Shown here: positions 1 to 13,668 of the stretch, piece after piece | How positions within the stretch are numbered: the stretch's first letter is position 1 | Layout: every line of letters starts with the position of its first letter | Source: Gymnogyps californianus | Taxonomy: Eukaryota; Chordata; Aves; Accipitriformes; Cathartidae | Length of the DNA: 64,000 bases | Assembly (NCBI RefSeq): GCF_018139145.2 | Contig: NC_059487.1 | Span: 5,477,792 to 5,541,791 of the forward strand | Direction of reading: 5' to 3' | The notes under the pieces: generated by a model | What the model was told of the DNA's origin: nothing | The model's database searches: none | Seen by the model: the letters and a program-made list of their open reading frames with translations, nothing else | Program-made: the position numbers and the translations under genes

Positions 1-971
1 AGGATATTCACTACTTGATAAAAATAAGCTACTTGAGCAAGCGATGGCACAGTCTGTTGTGGTTTGCTTTCACGTGATACCTTGAAGAGGAAATAGAGGA
101 GATGACTTAGAAGAGGCAAGGTAGGGCAATGCCCCTCAGAATGATTCATGTAACTTCAAGGCGACCTTTTTTTCTCGCGTGCAAATTTTCCATTCTGTAC
201 CGTTGACATGAGCAGAGAGGAAGAAAGGGACAGTCCGTCTTGTGCAATTCCCCTGCGTGTAGAGCCCATGAATCAAAAAAATGGGCTTTGTTCTGACTTC
301 ACACAGCCACACTGAAGTATTAGACTAGGCTGGTTCAAATGTTTTTAACCCAGATTCACTACGATATATATATACACACAAAACTCTTAACCACCTGCCT
401 TCCCTCAGTTCTTCCAGAGGGGAAAAAAAAAAAAAATCTGTAGTTTAGACATCTGAGCGGGAAAGTTCCCTTAAAGCATGAAGAACCACAGCAAATTATC
501 CTCAAATATGTGAGAGCAGGCCCAGAAGCAAGGAGGACACACTGACACCGGTGGGGTTTGCCTGTCCCCTTCCTGCCCTGCCTGCGAGTGCGGAGCCACA
601 GATGAAGAAGGGAGGTTCTGGGTGTGGACTTCATGGAGTGGAAAGGTAAAGCTTTCTCAAGTGATGGAAACAAGAAGAAAAAAGGAATCGGGAGCTAAGA
701 CGATAAAAGTAGCACTCAGAGAGACTCAGCTGAGTGTCCACACCTGGAAGCCAATCTTCAGTAACACTGCAGCATAGACGGACACTAATCTGATGTAAGA
801 GCATCTCGGTGAGGTTGAAGTATTCCTGGTCTTCTACCAGAGCATCATCAGCAGTATTTCAGACTCCCGTTTTCTTTCTGATTTCAACCAAGGGGGAGGG
901 GCTCATTCTCTTTGAAAGTCTTTTTCAAACAGATTTAGTCCAGTGGGTTATTCATCCGCATGTCTGTGGTT
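1..971. other. Non-coding stretch, no gene seen
   Basis: Mixed-composition sequence without a recognisable gene. It contains a short TA/CA dinucleotide run at about 364-383 and a run of 14 A at 423-436. The open frames here are short, overlap on both strands and show no protein family signature I recognise. Confidence 0.6.
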
Positions 972-1008
972 TGTGTGTGTGCGCGCATGTGTGTTCACAC
1001 ACATGCAA
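972..1008. repeat. Alternating purine-pyrimidine GT/GC tract with hairpin
   Basis: Bases 972-994 alternate strictly between pyrimidine and purine (TG repeats, then GCGCGC, then ATGTGTGT). After a one-base break at 995, 996-1008 alternates again. Such tracts are the classic sequence class for Z-DNA. The 9-mer GCATGTGTG (985-993) is the exact reverse complement of CACACATGC (998-1006) across a TTCA loop, so a cruciform or RNA hairpin is also possible. The sequence is seen directly; any structural role is inference. Confidence 0.7.
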
Positions 1009-1320
1009 GAAAATACACAGGAGGCAGAGAAGAAAAGAGGGCTGGGGGGAAAGTGGATCCAAAGTACGAGTTGTATCCTTATACAGGACATACCAGAGAC
1101 TGTGTGTAACTCCCAATAAACTCTCAGATCACCACATGATCTATTTATCTCCCTTAGAAGCAACAAGACATAAGCCCTTATCCTGATCCCACAAACTCGG
1201 AAGCTCATAATGGTTCACAGGGAACTATTTGCCTTTAGAAGAAAAGGGTTCGAGCATCCAAGGGCTTTGCCTGGATGTTTACTCTGCAGTTCTCTCGACC
1301 GTGAGTCAGCCTTCCTGCAG
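1009..1320. other. Non-coding stretch, nothing recognised
   Basis: Unique-looking sequence with no recognisable gene or repeat. Confidence 0.5.
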
Positions 1321-1490
1321 GGCTTTTGGCCTGGCATTAATTAGGAGGCCTGCAAATGACATTGCTTAAAAATCAGAAGGAAAATCCAAGATGGCAGCTT
1401 GGGTGGCTTTGTTGGGCAAACAATGCTATTCTCAAAGATACTGGCCAAACAATTAAGCGGTGGCCTGCTGTTTTCAATATCCCGTTCCTC
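1321..1490. promoter_or_regulatory. Possible conserved non-coding element
   Basis: A unique-looking block with an ATTAATTAGG homeodomain-type core at about 1338-1347, a CCAAGATGGC motif resembling a YY1 site near 1387 and two CAAACAAT/CAAACAATT motifs typical of SOX or FOX contexts. There are no simple repeats. The call rests on motif density alone, without alignment, and could easily be wrong. Confidence 0.2.
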
Positions 1491-1701
1491 TCTCAGAGCG
1501 GTCGTTTTCTGTGGGTCTGCTTTTACTCTCAGCTACACCCATGCTGGCCCACCGGAGAAATGAGAACAAGGTTTGGTGCTCTAGGGCTGATGTGTGTACC
1601 TTTTTACTTACTCCTGTGAAAGGATTATCAGCTCCAGCCTTTCAAATATCACAAGATACTGAGACTGGTTTTAAAAATACAGAGGGTTTTTTCTCCCAGT
1701 T

Positions 1702-1716
1702 AAAAAAAAAAAAAAA
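1702..1716 (+). repeat. A15 homopolymer
   Basis: Fifteen consecutive A follow CCCAGTT. It could be the tail of a decayed retroposon, but I see no recognisable body upstream and no clear flanking duplication, so I call it only a homopolymer. Confidence 0.8.
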
Positions 1717-4700
1717 AGAATAGAAGTTCCACTTATTTGCTTATTGTTTTTGGAATCTACACAATGACTATTTTGGAGTCCCTCTCTGTAGCCAAAACAT
1801 CCTCCTAACTTAATTACTGAAATAAATGAAGGCTGAGATTTCTGCATAGGTGCAGGAGCTGGGGACTATCTAAAAAGGTGCCGAACCTCACGGCTGTTGT
1901 CAGCACCACTCTACGTGCGCCCAAGTATTGCTCCTGAATCACACAGCCGGTGCAATTCCTCGCACTCGTCTGCACAGCACTGCAAAATCTGTCTCGTAGC
2001 CATGCAGCCGGCAGACAAGGAGGCTGCAATAGGAAAGGGCTGTCACTGGGAAAGCAAGCCTGCGCTCAGTGCCAGAAATGAGGCAGTTTTACCTCTGCGA
2101 ATTAAACCCTGCAATATCAGCAGCAACAGTTCTCAGGCACCAATCTGCACCCTCAGCCCCGCACTGCTGCTCCTCTGTCCCCTCTCTGTCTGAAGAAAGA
2201 CAAAACTCTTCACTGTTTTTTCTTCTTCTTCTTTTTTTCTCCCCCACAAAGAAAAACTTGCCAGGTCTGCATCTTTTTCCCTGAACTGTTTCCTCTTTCT
2301 AATGTTAAAAGCATATGCCGTACAGCTTAGTTTCATGCTGAGATGTTAACTCTTTTTCAATATTGGTTTTCATGTGGCTACGTTAAGGGGTGGCAACAGC
2401 TCAAAGGGCACTACGGGACTTTGTGGCATGGAAACTGTGTCTGCAAGGAACAGGACAGCTCTGCTCTGACCAGGTGAAATCAGGGAGGCTGCTTTGCCAA
2501 ACTCCCACACACAGCCCAGCATAAACCACCCACAGGAAAAGTCACAGCAAATCTTCCCTCTGGGTTTTGTGCATACGTTAAAGGGTTTGTTGGCCTTTCG
2601 GTTCGGCACTGAGGGTTTGTTTGACCATGTCGGCAAGGCACCAAGTCCGAACAGAGAGGCAGGTGTTCAGGCTGGGGCTCTGCACCTTGCTGACCTGCTC
2701 ACTTGGCTCCCAGATGGGACCTGGGTCAAGTCCTTTTGGCTCAGAGCACGAGCGAAACACAGTCAAGTCTGTGCCCAGCACCTCTCACAGTGTTTATGGC
2801 CAATGCATTTGCAGCAGCACCCCATCATCCAGCTGGGGTGCCCGTGACCAGTGCTGGAGTCGGGCACTGAACAGCAAAAGAGGAATGAAAACCGGTAGTG
2901 GCAGGATTCCTCCGACCCAAGTGAAGTCAGCTCAACCCTTTCAGCACGGGGTGATTCAACTGTAGATGAAGCGTTAAAGCTGTATTGGAAATAGCTTTCG
3001 TTTCCCAAATAGATGTTTGAAGTTTTGATTGGGTTTTTTTTTTTTTCCTCATCTAACTCAGGATGAAAGGAAAAATTTGAAATTTCTTTGCGGATCTGTG
3101 ATTTAAATATAAGGGGAAAGGCTGGGCCAATGGAATCATTGCTTTTTTATGTTGACCCTTTATTTTTAAATGACTACACTTTAATGTGAATTTCAAACGC
3201 AAGACTCATTTCAAACAGAAAATGGAAATTTTGCTTTTTGAAAATGTAGAAACCACACCTATTGTTTTCTTCTAAATATCTTTTTAAGACAGGAATCAGA
3301 AACCAGCCCTTTCCCACAAAAAGGTCTTGTTTTCACTGAATTTGCATTTTTGACTGAAAGCCTTGTTTCAAAGTCTTGAAACTAGATCACGGTGAAGCAG
3401 CATTTATATCTAATTGGCCTCAAGGAAGAAGAAAACTCTGTGGGTGGGATTCGTCTCACCTACTTATAGGTGTTTAGTCTAAATTATTCGTCAAGAGTCA
3501 GTGGCACATCCAAAGGGCTATTCTCTCTATACCGGTCATAAAAAGCACCTAGAGAGGTAGCTTGCACTTGATACCCACTTTTTCAGTGGTTGAAACTAGG
3601 TGAGAGAAATCCTATCCTTGCTGTTCACACTCTCGGCTGAGGAGAGAAGCCGAGCATCACAGCTCTGACGATTTCAAGCTGAGGCATGTTGGGAGAAGAA
3701 AAAGGAGCTGGGTTCTTCATCAGTTTTTCAGAAAGAGCCAGATATTTTTAGGTGACAGAAAATAGAACAGTTTTATGGAGAAAGAATCAGCTGAAGGAAC
3801 GCTGGTTCTTTCCATGGTCAGGTAAAACTTGAAAAATGTAATTTTTTCTAAATCTCAGGAAATAATGTTCCTGGGGTTTTTTTTGCAATTCCTTTGCAAT
3901 TTATCTCTGATTGTAGACAGATTTTTTTTTTTTTTACTTTTCAGAGCAATGTTTATTTTTCTGCTCAGCTGAGTTCCTTCCCCTTTTTTCCAGCAAAGTG
4001 TTTTAAATCCATTTGTAATGCTGCATGCAAGACAGGTAATATCACCTGTAAAATCCCAATGTGTGACTGAAGTAACTTGGTATGGAAATCCAAAGTGAGC
4101 ACAACAGTGCATGCATTTTGCTTTTTTTAATTGTTAATAAAAGGAATATCCTTTTTTTATTGTGGTTATGCCTGTCTCTTTTTGCAGGGGTATTTGCCTC
4201 CTGTAATGTTTGTGCTCACAGAACAACTTGCAAGGGGCAGATCTGTAAAGCCGTTAGCCCTTTAATTTGAGATGCAAGTCCAACTTATAAACAAAAATCT
4301 GCAGATTTCATTTTCAGACAGCTACACTGGATGAAGCTGTGGCCCGTCACTGGAACATTATGGAAAGCATATGTAGAAAGTGAACAGAGCAGACTGTGTG
4401 ACGAGCAGACATTTATGTGACAACCTTTCATAATCACCAAGCATAAAGAAGAAAAAATACAGAAAGAGCCCACTGACCAAACCCTGATTACTTTGATGAT
4501 CAACTCCCTTGAAATTTGTAGGGATCAATACACAGAGACAAAGAACAATGTTATGTGACAGCTCAGTAAGGGCCTTTGCACACACTTAACCAAAGAAGTA
4601 GCTGGTGGAAATAAATCTGACACTATGGTGCTTTCTATGCACTGAGGCTCTGATGCAAACAAATTTGAGGATTCCTTGTGTATACTTGGAGTCTGATAGG

Positions 4701-4794
4701 GGATATATTTTGTTAAGAGTTCCCACAGGAAAAAAAAAAGCAATTGGTAAACTACAGAAGGTGGAGAAGTTTCTGGTTTTGTTTTTGTTTGTTT
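1717..4794. other. Non-coding stretch, GC-rich in the middle
   Basis: Nothing gene-like is supported here. A TTC-rich pyrimidine tract lies at 2215-2244. A moderately GC-richer patch at 2380-2960 has overlapping open frames on both strands, the usual sign of composition rather than coding. 3000-4150 is AT-rich with several T runs (near 3036, 3880 and 3920). Confidence 0.55.
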
Positions 4795-4823
4795 CAAAGA
4801 AAAGAAAGAGAAAGAGAAAGAAT
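4795..4823 (+). repeat. Purine tract (GAAA/GAAAGA repeats)
   Basis: A continuous A/G stretch made of AAAGA and AAAGAG units. A homopurine run of this length is prone to slippage. It sits just upstream of a second A run at about 4840-4850. Confidence 0.75.
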
Positions 4824-7800
4824 GTTCCTCTATGTGTAGTAAAAAAAAAAAGTTTTTCTGTAAATGTATCTGCTGAAATGAGCGGGGTTTCTCATTGTAT
4901 TTATTTGGACTGCTCTTGTTTTCCATCACAACCACTTTGCTTACAAGTCCTACAGCTGCTCAGCTTTCAGAGGTGTGGCTGTATTCCCATATCAGCATTT
5001 CCAGCAGGCACTACTCAAAAGTAGGAAGATTTCAGCACCCTGGAACAGCTATGTGTCCAGTTGCACTGTGCCTGCGGTCCCTACCAAAGTGTACAGATGC
5101 ACAAAGGATAGCCCAGAATGGGTCATCCATTCTCACATTTGGCCTGTGCACAAGACACAGCAATTAGCGTTGCAATTCCCACTTAAGTATGGGGAAGGGC
5201 TCCAAAACCACGTTGATCCACTGCAGAAATCTTTCCTATTCTACATACTAGTGTGCGAAATTTTTTACAATAATGCCTCCGGTTCCCTTTCAGCTGTGAC
5301 ATGGTCTAGTGGGAAGGCAGCTGAGCAGCCCCTCTTGCACACAGAAGCTGATGTGGGCACAAAAGAGATACAAAATAAAGTCTCCCTTCACAGGCAAAGA
5401 GATTACAACTCTGGTAGGGCTCGGGGCTCTTCCGATGGCAAGACTTACTAGAGTCCTGACTTGCTGGATGACCAGATGCTTGGTCGTTGCCTAAGGGTGA
5501 CCATTGCCAGGAGTTTGCGGAGTTTGGAAAACAGACTGGTTTTGTCGGCTAGGATTCTCCGAAAAAGTATAGCTGAAACTTAGTAGGTCTGGTCTGTTCA
5601 TGAGCTTGGAGATAAATGCAGAGAGAAGAGTGTGAGGCCTCAGAATTAAACCGAAAAGCTACCTTTATTAATATATTTTCTCGACAGATTATTTTAAAGA
5701 GTGGCTCTCTGCAGCATGCATGCAAAGATTTTATTTCTTGGGAACAGGCCTAATGTCCATGCCATTTTCAGGGCAGACACATAATTCCCAGTAATGTTAA
5801 TGGGAAACATTCTCCTACTTCAAGGGAAGAAGAGACCCATTAGAGATCTAGAATATAATTTTAGACCCCCTGATCTCCTGGAGCAGCAGGAGCAGGTGGG
5901 GTCAGTGCCATAGGTGTTCCCTGCTGGTTTATTAGCTCCCTGATTTTGCCCCACAGCATAAATCTTGCTGTGGTACGAGACTGCGGTGGGTTTTGACATT
6001 GCATTGTATCAACCTGTGAGAGGGTTTGTTTGGGTTTTTTTTTCCTTAAGGATATCTTGGTGAGCTGAAACATGAGGGGTCAAATCTGCCAAAACCAGGA
6101 CTGCCTCCTAGAGGAGAGCCCATTGGTGATAAAGGCAAAGTTACGTGAGTTTGAGACCTGGCATGACCTACTTACTAGGCAGAGTTATGAGAATCCATGT
6201 TAGGACAGTTTGTTTTTCAGCCTGGTTTCTCATGGGAACGAGGCTTATGCAATCACACTGTCTGTGCGTCTGTGTCTACATCCTCCTCCCCTCCCCAATA
6301 ACTTTTGGACTCATTGCTCAATTTCAACCTACTTTGACAGGGGGATAGAGGTCCCAGGGGTGCTGCTGCTCCTGCAACTGTTATAAAAATCAGTAGAGTG
6401 AGTTTACAGGTGTGCACTGTGCCAGGAACTGCTGCAGCAAGAGTTCGTGTGGCTTCAGGTATGAGAGCACCGAAATAATAGGATGGTGGGGAGCAGCCTG
6501 TACAAATGGCCTAACCTGTGTAAAAGCACTACTTAACTCCTTCTCCCCTAGAAGCCAGGACACAGAGTTCATGGCAAACCAGGCTGTGGGAAATGCAGAA
6601 ACCTCCCCAGTGCTGGAGCAGAGCTGGCTGTCAATGTCACAGTCACGGCTGCTGGTGGGGGGTCCACGCAGCGCCGGACTGTCCAGCATGTCCTGCTTCT
6701 CTTTTTGATACTGGCTCACTCACAGGTGAGCCTCTCAAACCCCATCGCCTACTTTGTTTCTCTTTCTGTAAAACAAGATGAATTTGGGAGGTCTCGCTAA
6801 CTAAGAGCCTTTTAAAACATGCGGAGTGATGGCAGAGAAGCATGTCTGCTGAGATCTGATGCAGTAAAAGTGAGGTTACGGAGAGTCTAGGATGAGGAGC
6901 TCAGCTGGGCTCAGGAGCATCTGAACTGAGCAGAAATTTCCTTTGCCAGGGACACGAGCGATGCCATACTGCTGACTTTTGTCATCGTAATACTCACAAA
7001 CCCAGGACAGTCCAGACTTCAGGTATCAGCACAAATAAGGGTCTCATTCAGATCTAGTGCAGATCCATTTTACCTCCCTGCCTTCCAAAAGATACTTTGC
7101 CAGTGCTGCCATGTGAACTCAGTTAATTACAGCGGAGGAAATCATGGCCCCATAGACTTCACAGAGAATAATCAGTATAGGTAAAGCATTTAACGATATG
7201 CAATTAAAACACTATATATCTAACTCCTAAGAAATGGTGGGTTTAGAGAGGTACTACTTAACAGTGAGCAGGTGATAATGAACTCCCTAGGTTGCAAAGG
7301 CATCATTTCAAAACTATAGAGTGAATTTATTAAACATGCTATGGAAGACAAATGTTATTATATGAATGTACAGGGAAAGACACTAGATCAGGAAAAACCC
7401 TTGGATTTCTGGTTCCATGTTACATGCATGACAGCTTCTTTTGGCTCATAAACAACCACAGAAGAACACACATGGATATTTTCAGTGATTTGTGATCTCC
7501 TCCCCGTAGATTCTCATTTTTTGGGAAAACTGCGTTGCATGACTGCTAAACAAATGAGAAGAGAGAGTGTTTCCATTTATTTCATTAAAGTTTCCCAAAA
7601 GAGCATGAGGAACTGGTATTTTAAACACCACATAGTTAGATAAAAAAGATACAATTAATTAGTGGGTTCTTTGCAGTTACTGTGGGGGAAAAAATACCCT
7701 TCTAGGACATAATGCAGGACTGTGATGCCTGTGGAGATGGGTGTCAGCAGGCTTTGGGAAAGGACGATGTCAGACTGCTAATTTCTTCTAGAGCAGAACT

Positions 7801-8107
7801 TGGAGAGTGAAGGGTTTACAGAAAAAGGATGCTTGTATCTCTCAGTCTTCTTTGTTGTACATGTCTGTGTCTTTCTAACTCTAGAAATTATAGCTAAAGG
7901 TCCAGGCTGCATCCCCTTTGGGGAGATGAGTGCCTCAGTCAAAGCTGGATCACCTGTAGATGCTTCTCCTCTTTACTTAAAACTGTTTTATAATAAAAAT
8001 ATTCCCGCCTTTCCTGAGTGATGAATTGCTCTATTAGGGGCTCTCTTCTCTTCATAACTTGTGCAGGCTTGGTACAGTGCACTCCAGATTGTTTTCTCTG
8101 CTTCCCA
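4824..8107. other. Non-coding stretch, no gene seen
   Basis: Unique-looking, AT-leaning sequence. A piece at about 5763-5817 (CACATAATTCCCAGTAATG followed by TTAATGGGAAAC) weakly resembles the 'cacataactcccattgaag' motif of old sauropsid repeats, but it is too decayed to call. No gene, RNA or transposon end is evident. Confidence 0.5.
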
Positions 8108-8166
8108 ACTGGTGCATCTCCTTTGAAGTCAAAGGAGCTACTGTGATTTTAGCCCCATTGAGATAC
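8108..8166. repeat. Ancient sauropsid interspersed repeat remnant
   Basis: The core reads TTTGAAGTCAAAGGAGCTAC, then TGATTTTAGCCCCATTGAG. I recognise this from memory as a decayed copy of a motif common in bird, crocodilian and turtle genomes: 'attgaagtcaatggagctac', then a GATTTACACC-type block. The same motif recurs at 14263 in the opposite arrangement. I cannot assign a database family name. It may instead be part of an exapted conserved element. Confidence 0.45.
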
Positions 8167-11100
8167 TCACTATGGAAGAAGTATATAAAAGACTACTGCT
8201 TACAGGGTGGGAGCTGCTGGTTTCCAGTTTCTCATTAATTTTTCACTTCTCTTTTATTTCAGTGGGTCTACACTATGCTCCACCTTTGGCACAGATACAA
8301 ATACTATTTTTTTTATGTGGTTCAGTGGGAGGAATGGTTTTGATCATTAAAAGCAAAGCAAAAATTATTTCAAGCAAAATTCCAGAGCCTCTTCTGCATC
8401 CATTTATCTTTCCATGGCTTCCTTAAAGCATTGCCTAGTTACTCTCTGGGGATATGTGCTCCAACTGTGTTTCACCACATTTACAGGAGCAGTCACATAT
8501 GACCAAGGCTAAAATTTAACCTTAATTGCCCACAGGCTGCTGCCATTGAACCCTGTTGGCATGTAGGGGGTTTAAAGTGTTGAAATGAGCCCAGCAAAAA
8601 CAATAGGCAAGACAAAAATGTATTTAGTTGTGAACTATCTTTAAAAATATTAATGTGCTAAAATCTCAGCGATGAAGGCTCACATCTCTTGAAGGAATGT
8701 GTAATTTCCTGTAATCATCTCCTTAGAATATTCCTGATTGGGACTTTGAAGCAGTCAAAGAAGAGAGGGGTCTCTGGAGAACCCACCACTGCTCCTTGCT
8801 GAGACAGGGCTTTGGAAAGCGAATCACTGCTGTGTGACTGGATCCATGCCATACGCAAAGAATCAATAAAGTTTTATGTACCTTTCTCGCAAGCCTCAGG
8901 TTTTTGATTCCAGGTGTTCGCATTAATCTGGGACACGGTGGAAGGAAGAAGTTGCTATGGTTGCATGGAGATGGCAGCGCAATCTGGACCGACTTTAGTC
9001 AGCAAGTGCAAGAAGTTTAATTATCTAAAATAATTGCACTCCTTGAAGCCTTCTATGCTGTTTGCTTAAGTCCACTGAGCACTGATACCATGTAATTACT
9101 TCAGATGCCTGAGTGTCTGGGGCCTTCAGTGGTCAGTAACTTTATGCCCTATGAGGAAATCTCTGTGTTTGTGCCTTACCATCCCATCACTGGCAGAAGT
9201 CAAAAAAATGAACAACCTGGGTACAGAGGTGTTAACGGAAATCATAGGAGGATAGCACAGAAGTTCATTTTAGATCTGAATTTTAGAAGTGTGTGATCTC
9301 AGAGAGCAAAACTAGCCCTTAGCTCTTAAGAACAAACCCCTCCTAGGGACTGAAGAGTTTGCATGCTTTTGTAGGTTTAGGGCATCATTTTACCCCCCAG
9401 CTTGCGGAAACTCTGTTTAATGGCACCTGCAACCATTAGAAATGATTACAGCCCTCAGACTGTAGTAACTGGGAACCACAGTTTGTGCTGCAAGCATTGC
9501 TCTATGGAGCTGCGCTTTCCAACCAGAACTCTTCAGTCAAAGGTTACTGAGAGCCACCTCCCATCTCCATGATAATTTCCCTCTCTATAATGTGTCCCTT
9601 TTTGTTTCATTTGACATTTCTATCACCTTTAAGAAGCCTCATAGAGAAGGGGCCATGAGGTTTGGATGTAATTGGCATATGGATGGAGCTTAGGTTTTTT
9701 AATACACAGTTTTAATAAGACTGCTTTTATGTTTGCCTTTGCTCTTTGATCTCCACTTGAAAAACGTTTTTCATGGAGTTTGTTTGAAAGCACAAATAAT
9801 CGCTTACCACAACTAAGGGCTAGCAAATAGTTCTAGAAAAGAAAGAAAACCAAAGAGAATCCATGAGCTGATGGAGATGCCTTGAAAGATGTTTTAGAAA
9901 CAGCTTGTAACGGCACATTTTGCAGGACTGTTCATCAAGTTAATTCTCCTGTTGCGTTGGCATTCTTGAATATGGTAATAATAACATGGAAGGTTGTAAC
10001 AGATTTCTAAAATGGGAGTGTTTTAATAGATTTTAGTAAATTACATTGTATTCAGTACTGTAGTGTTGTGATACGACACACTACAATGAAAGAGAAAGTC
10101 ACTTGCAGACGTAATCTGTGGTTCAAAAATAAATATGGTGATTCCCATGAAAGATGAGATTTAACTAATTATGGCCCTGGAGAGGGAGAAGCCCTGAAAA
10201 CGGTAAAACAAAGCTACTCTGGTCTGATAGAAACAGGAGCAGCCAGTGGATGAGGAGAGCTAGTCCAGCTTTTTGCAGTGCATTTGTAGCAAAAGCCACT
10301 CTTGTCATGGTAGATGAGCTGTAAATTGAGATACTCTAATGAAGGAAAGTCATCTCAGGGTGACTCAGCATGACTAAAGGTCCCAAAAGTCGTGAAGCAA
10401 TCCACATGTGGGGAGAAAGCTGTCCTTATTATCTTGCTGATCTTGTGGATCTCCATAACAGTAATGTGGGGTGCAGGTGTATGTAAGACAGCTAGCGCTG
10501 AGATAGGATTTCTCCCCTTTAAAATCTCTCAGGTCTCAGAGAAATCCCCCTGGCAAAGACAAACCAAAACGCAGAATATTTTAAAAATGTTAAAAGTCAA
10601 TTCTTTCTGTCACTAACATTAAACTACTGTAATGTAGACCGGTTAATGATGGTGCTTCATGAAATAAGACATTAATCTCCACTTGTAATGCAAGAGCCAT
10701 ACCACTTGCTTCAGCCTTAATCTTTTATGAGTTATGGACTCTTCTGTGATTCATAAAACAAATAAATCACACCTCTAAGGCTATCATCTATTTATTACTG
10801 CTTTTTAAATGTTCAGGATAGTATAAAAAGTGTCTCTTTTGCTTGCCAAAGGTTGTCAGCTACTGAGCAACATTTGGAAACCAGAGTCCAGATTCTGCAT
10901 ACAGCTGGACATAGGTTTTGTCTTCATTCTTGAAGACAGCCAGCTCCACAGAAGTGCACTTATGGGCCTGGGTGTGCAGATTTCATCCCATGCTTTCAGG
11001 CTATGTTTATAGCGAGTGAGCCAGCTGACCTAAAAGACGACAGAAAGTCCCTGGCCTTCTTTTTTAGAAAGAGACAAAGGCTAATCAGTAAATAGGACTT

Positions 11101-13668
11101 GCCAAGTTAAGAAACCATGGGGTGAAGAAGGGAAAAGAATAATTTGGAACAGCAAAAATCAGAGTAGAACAAATATTCAAATTATTGGGAGATTTATTCA
11201 AGCCAGAAATCACAGTTTCACTGGTACTTTACCTTTAACATGCTCTGTGCTCATTTCAGTGTTACTCTCTTTGCAGTAGAACCATAACCCCAGAGTCTAC
11301 ATAAGCAAGCTGTCGGTCCAGCAGACCTGGGCGGGTTTTGTATGTAGGCTGGCAGCAAACTTTGCATCCAAGGTTTACAGTGAGAGAAAAAAAGTAAAAG
11401 CATCTGGTTTTAGGAAGCTTCAGCGCTTCTATTTTTGAGGGGAATCCTCCTGGTTGGTTCCCAGCCTGCATCACGACATTGGCAGTCTGGCTGGCTTGGC
11501 TGTTCCCAAATCCTACTGGTGTCAGCAGGGAATGAAACTCACTCCTTCCACCTCCTGCCTACAAAGACCCCAACAACTCCCATTGTAGCCGCTGACCTTG
11601 GCCTTAGATTTCAAAATCTCAGTGACCCACAGGAATTACTGAAGTAAATAAATAAAATAAAACACATGCCTCTCAACTGCAGAAGGCATGAAGTATACTC
11701 CCTTGAAACCATGCACATATTAGTTCCTGCCCAAATGGAGGTTTATGGATATAGGGATGTGCTTTTGAGCTCTTCTTCGTATTTGTCTTGTCTGTGATTT
11801 GTTTGAAGGAATTATAAAAATACAGATCTCCTGGGGCACTTCTTGTAAGTTGTAATGAAAACTTGGTTCATTCTAGCTGTACTACGACTCCAGCACAGAT
11901 TGCATTACTTCAAACCTTGGTCTGTGGACTCAAAGAAAGAGCACAGTAATTGCATGTTCTTGCCAAGAATCCTAAAAAACATATAAATACTAACCAAGTG
12001 CAATCTAGCGTTTTCTCTTGTCATATGCCGCATATTCCATTAGACAGCACTCAGGTCCCGTGTCTTATTTGGGTAGTTTCTTTCTGCGAAAGGCAGGTGG
12101 AATTGGAAAACTGGAGCTCAGTTACCCAGATGATGCAGACAATATTTTTTTTCTCTTTTTGGCAAACAAACAAAAAGTTTTTTCTATATAAAAGAATACT
12201 ATAATAAAAGAAATTCAAGAGGCACACTAGTAAAACACAGCCCTTCAAGAAAATAAGTGCTTTCCCAACCAAAGAGGAAAAGAGGCAGAATTCAGCAGGG
12301 TAATAAACACTCCTACATCTCAGGACGAGTAAGTGGCTGCTGCTGATTTATTTCTCCTTTTGTTTTTTAAGAATTGAAGTTCTTTGTATGTAATGGTGAT
12401 TGCAACTTTAATTTCAGTTCACTTTTCCCTTAGAGATGTTTCCTCACTCCAAGTCAGTGGTGGAGCTATCTGGGGGAAACTTCCACTATAGGTGCTACTC
12501 AGATATATTTACAGAAAGAATAATAGTGATGCAGTGCTCATGTCAAAGCACCTATGTAGATTCACATGCTTTAGAGTTAGAAAATGAATTCTAGTGCAGC
12601 TCCTTCTTTTCAAAGGAGCAAAATGAACAAGTGGAAAAAATCTGGTCATTAATGACAGCAAAGCTTCCTATGAATGATCACTGTAGCATACCTCAGGTTT
12701 CTAAAGCAGCTGTTGATAAATGACACCAGAAGGTGTCTTTTGGCTAGGAAAGCTGCCTATTTTCATAAAGATTGTGTTCTGAAACCACTGCAATTATATT
12801 ATACTGCTCTTGCACCACTCTGTGGAATTTTGCTTTTTATTTCCTACAGCTTCATGCAGACTCAAGCAGTTTGGCCTCTTTATTAAACATAAGCATCAAT
12901 CTGTAAAAAGTCTCTTGATTGTCTAGACAACTAGTTGTGAAAGTCAGCTTTGTTTCGTTGACTCTGCGTCCCTGGGGATACGGACACTGCTCCTTCTGTT
13001 CTCATCTGTCAATACTCTTCAGCCAAAATTTTGGATTTTTTTTTTCCCTGTATCTGCCAATTATTCTTGTTTTGGAATCCAACTGAAAAATGTTTCAGTG
13101 CTGTTTCTTAATACTTTTTCTTTTTTAATAAATAAATGCCAGCAGCCTGGAGCTTATGAGCAGCCCTACAGTAATAAAAGGATGTACACAGCAGGCAGTA
13201 CTCAATTTGCAAAAGAAAAACAGATTAACATTTCAGGTTTCTGAGGGCTTTTTGTCAACAACAGTACATTTAAAAACATCAATCTAGTAGTAATTTCATT
13301 ATCAGTGCATTCTCGGCTGATTCTTTGGCCGATTCCTTTAATATCATGGAATGGAGAAGTAGCTATGGGAAGCCTTTTTAATATATATAAAAAGTGAAAG
13401 TCTGGTAACAGTCAAGTTGATTTGACTGTATATAATTCCCATTTCTGGGACTGGAATGAAGTGAATACACAGGTAATGGTAGGAGACTGAACACCCACAG
13501 CCAGGCCCTCAACAGCTACAAAAACTGGCACCAAGTCCTGTTCCTGGGCTCTTTTACAGAAAGTACATTGTAAGCTGACAATGAAAAAGAGCACTTAAAA
13601 AAAAAAATCCCTCAGCAGAGACTTTAAGAAAACACCACGGGAGTATCATTTCACCGTTTTTTTAGCAG
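8167..13668. other. Non-coding stretch, no gene seen
   Basis: AT-rich unique sequence. No open frame has a recognisable protein motif. Two adjacent short palindromes (TTGTCTAGACAA at 12919-12930 and CAACTAGTTG at 12928-12937) overlap each other. A run of T occurs near 13039. No transposon termini or RNA genes are seen. Confidence 0.5.

Noticed and set aside
1681..1740. A15 run as the tail of a processed pseudogene
   Set aside because: No recognisable gene body upstream, no AATAAA at a suitable distance and no clear flanking duplication.
8172..8426. 84-codon plus frame with hydrophobic segments (8172-8426) as a membrane protein
   Set aside because: T-rich DNA readily encodes F, L, I and V runs. 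No family recognised and no supporting signals.
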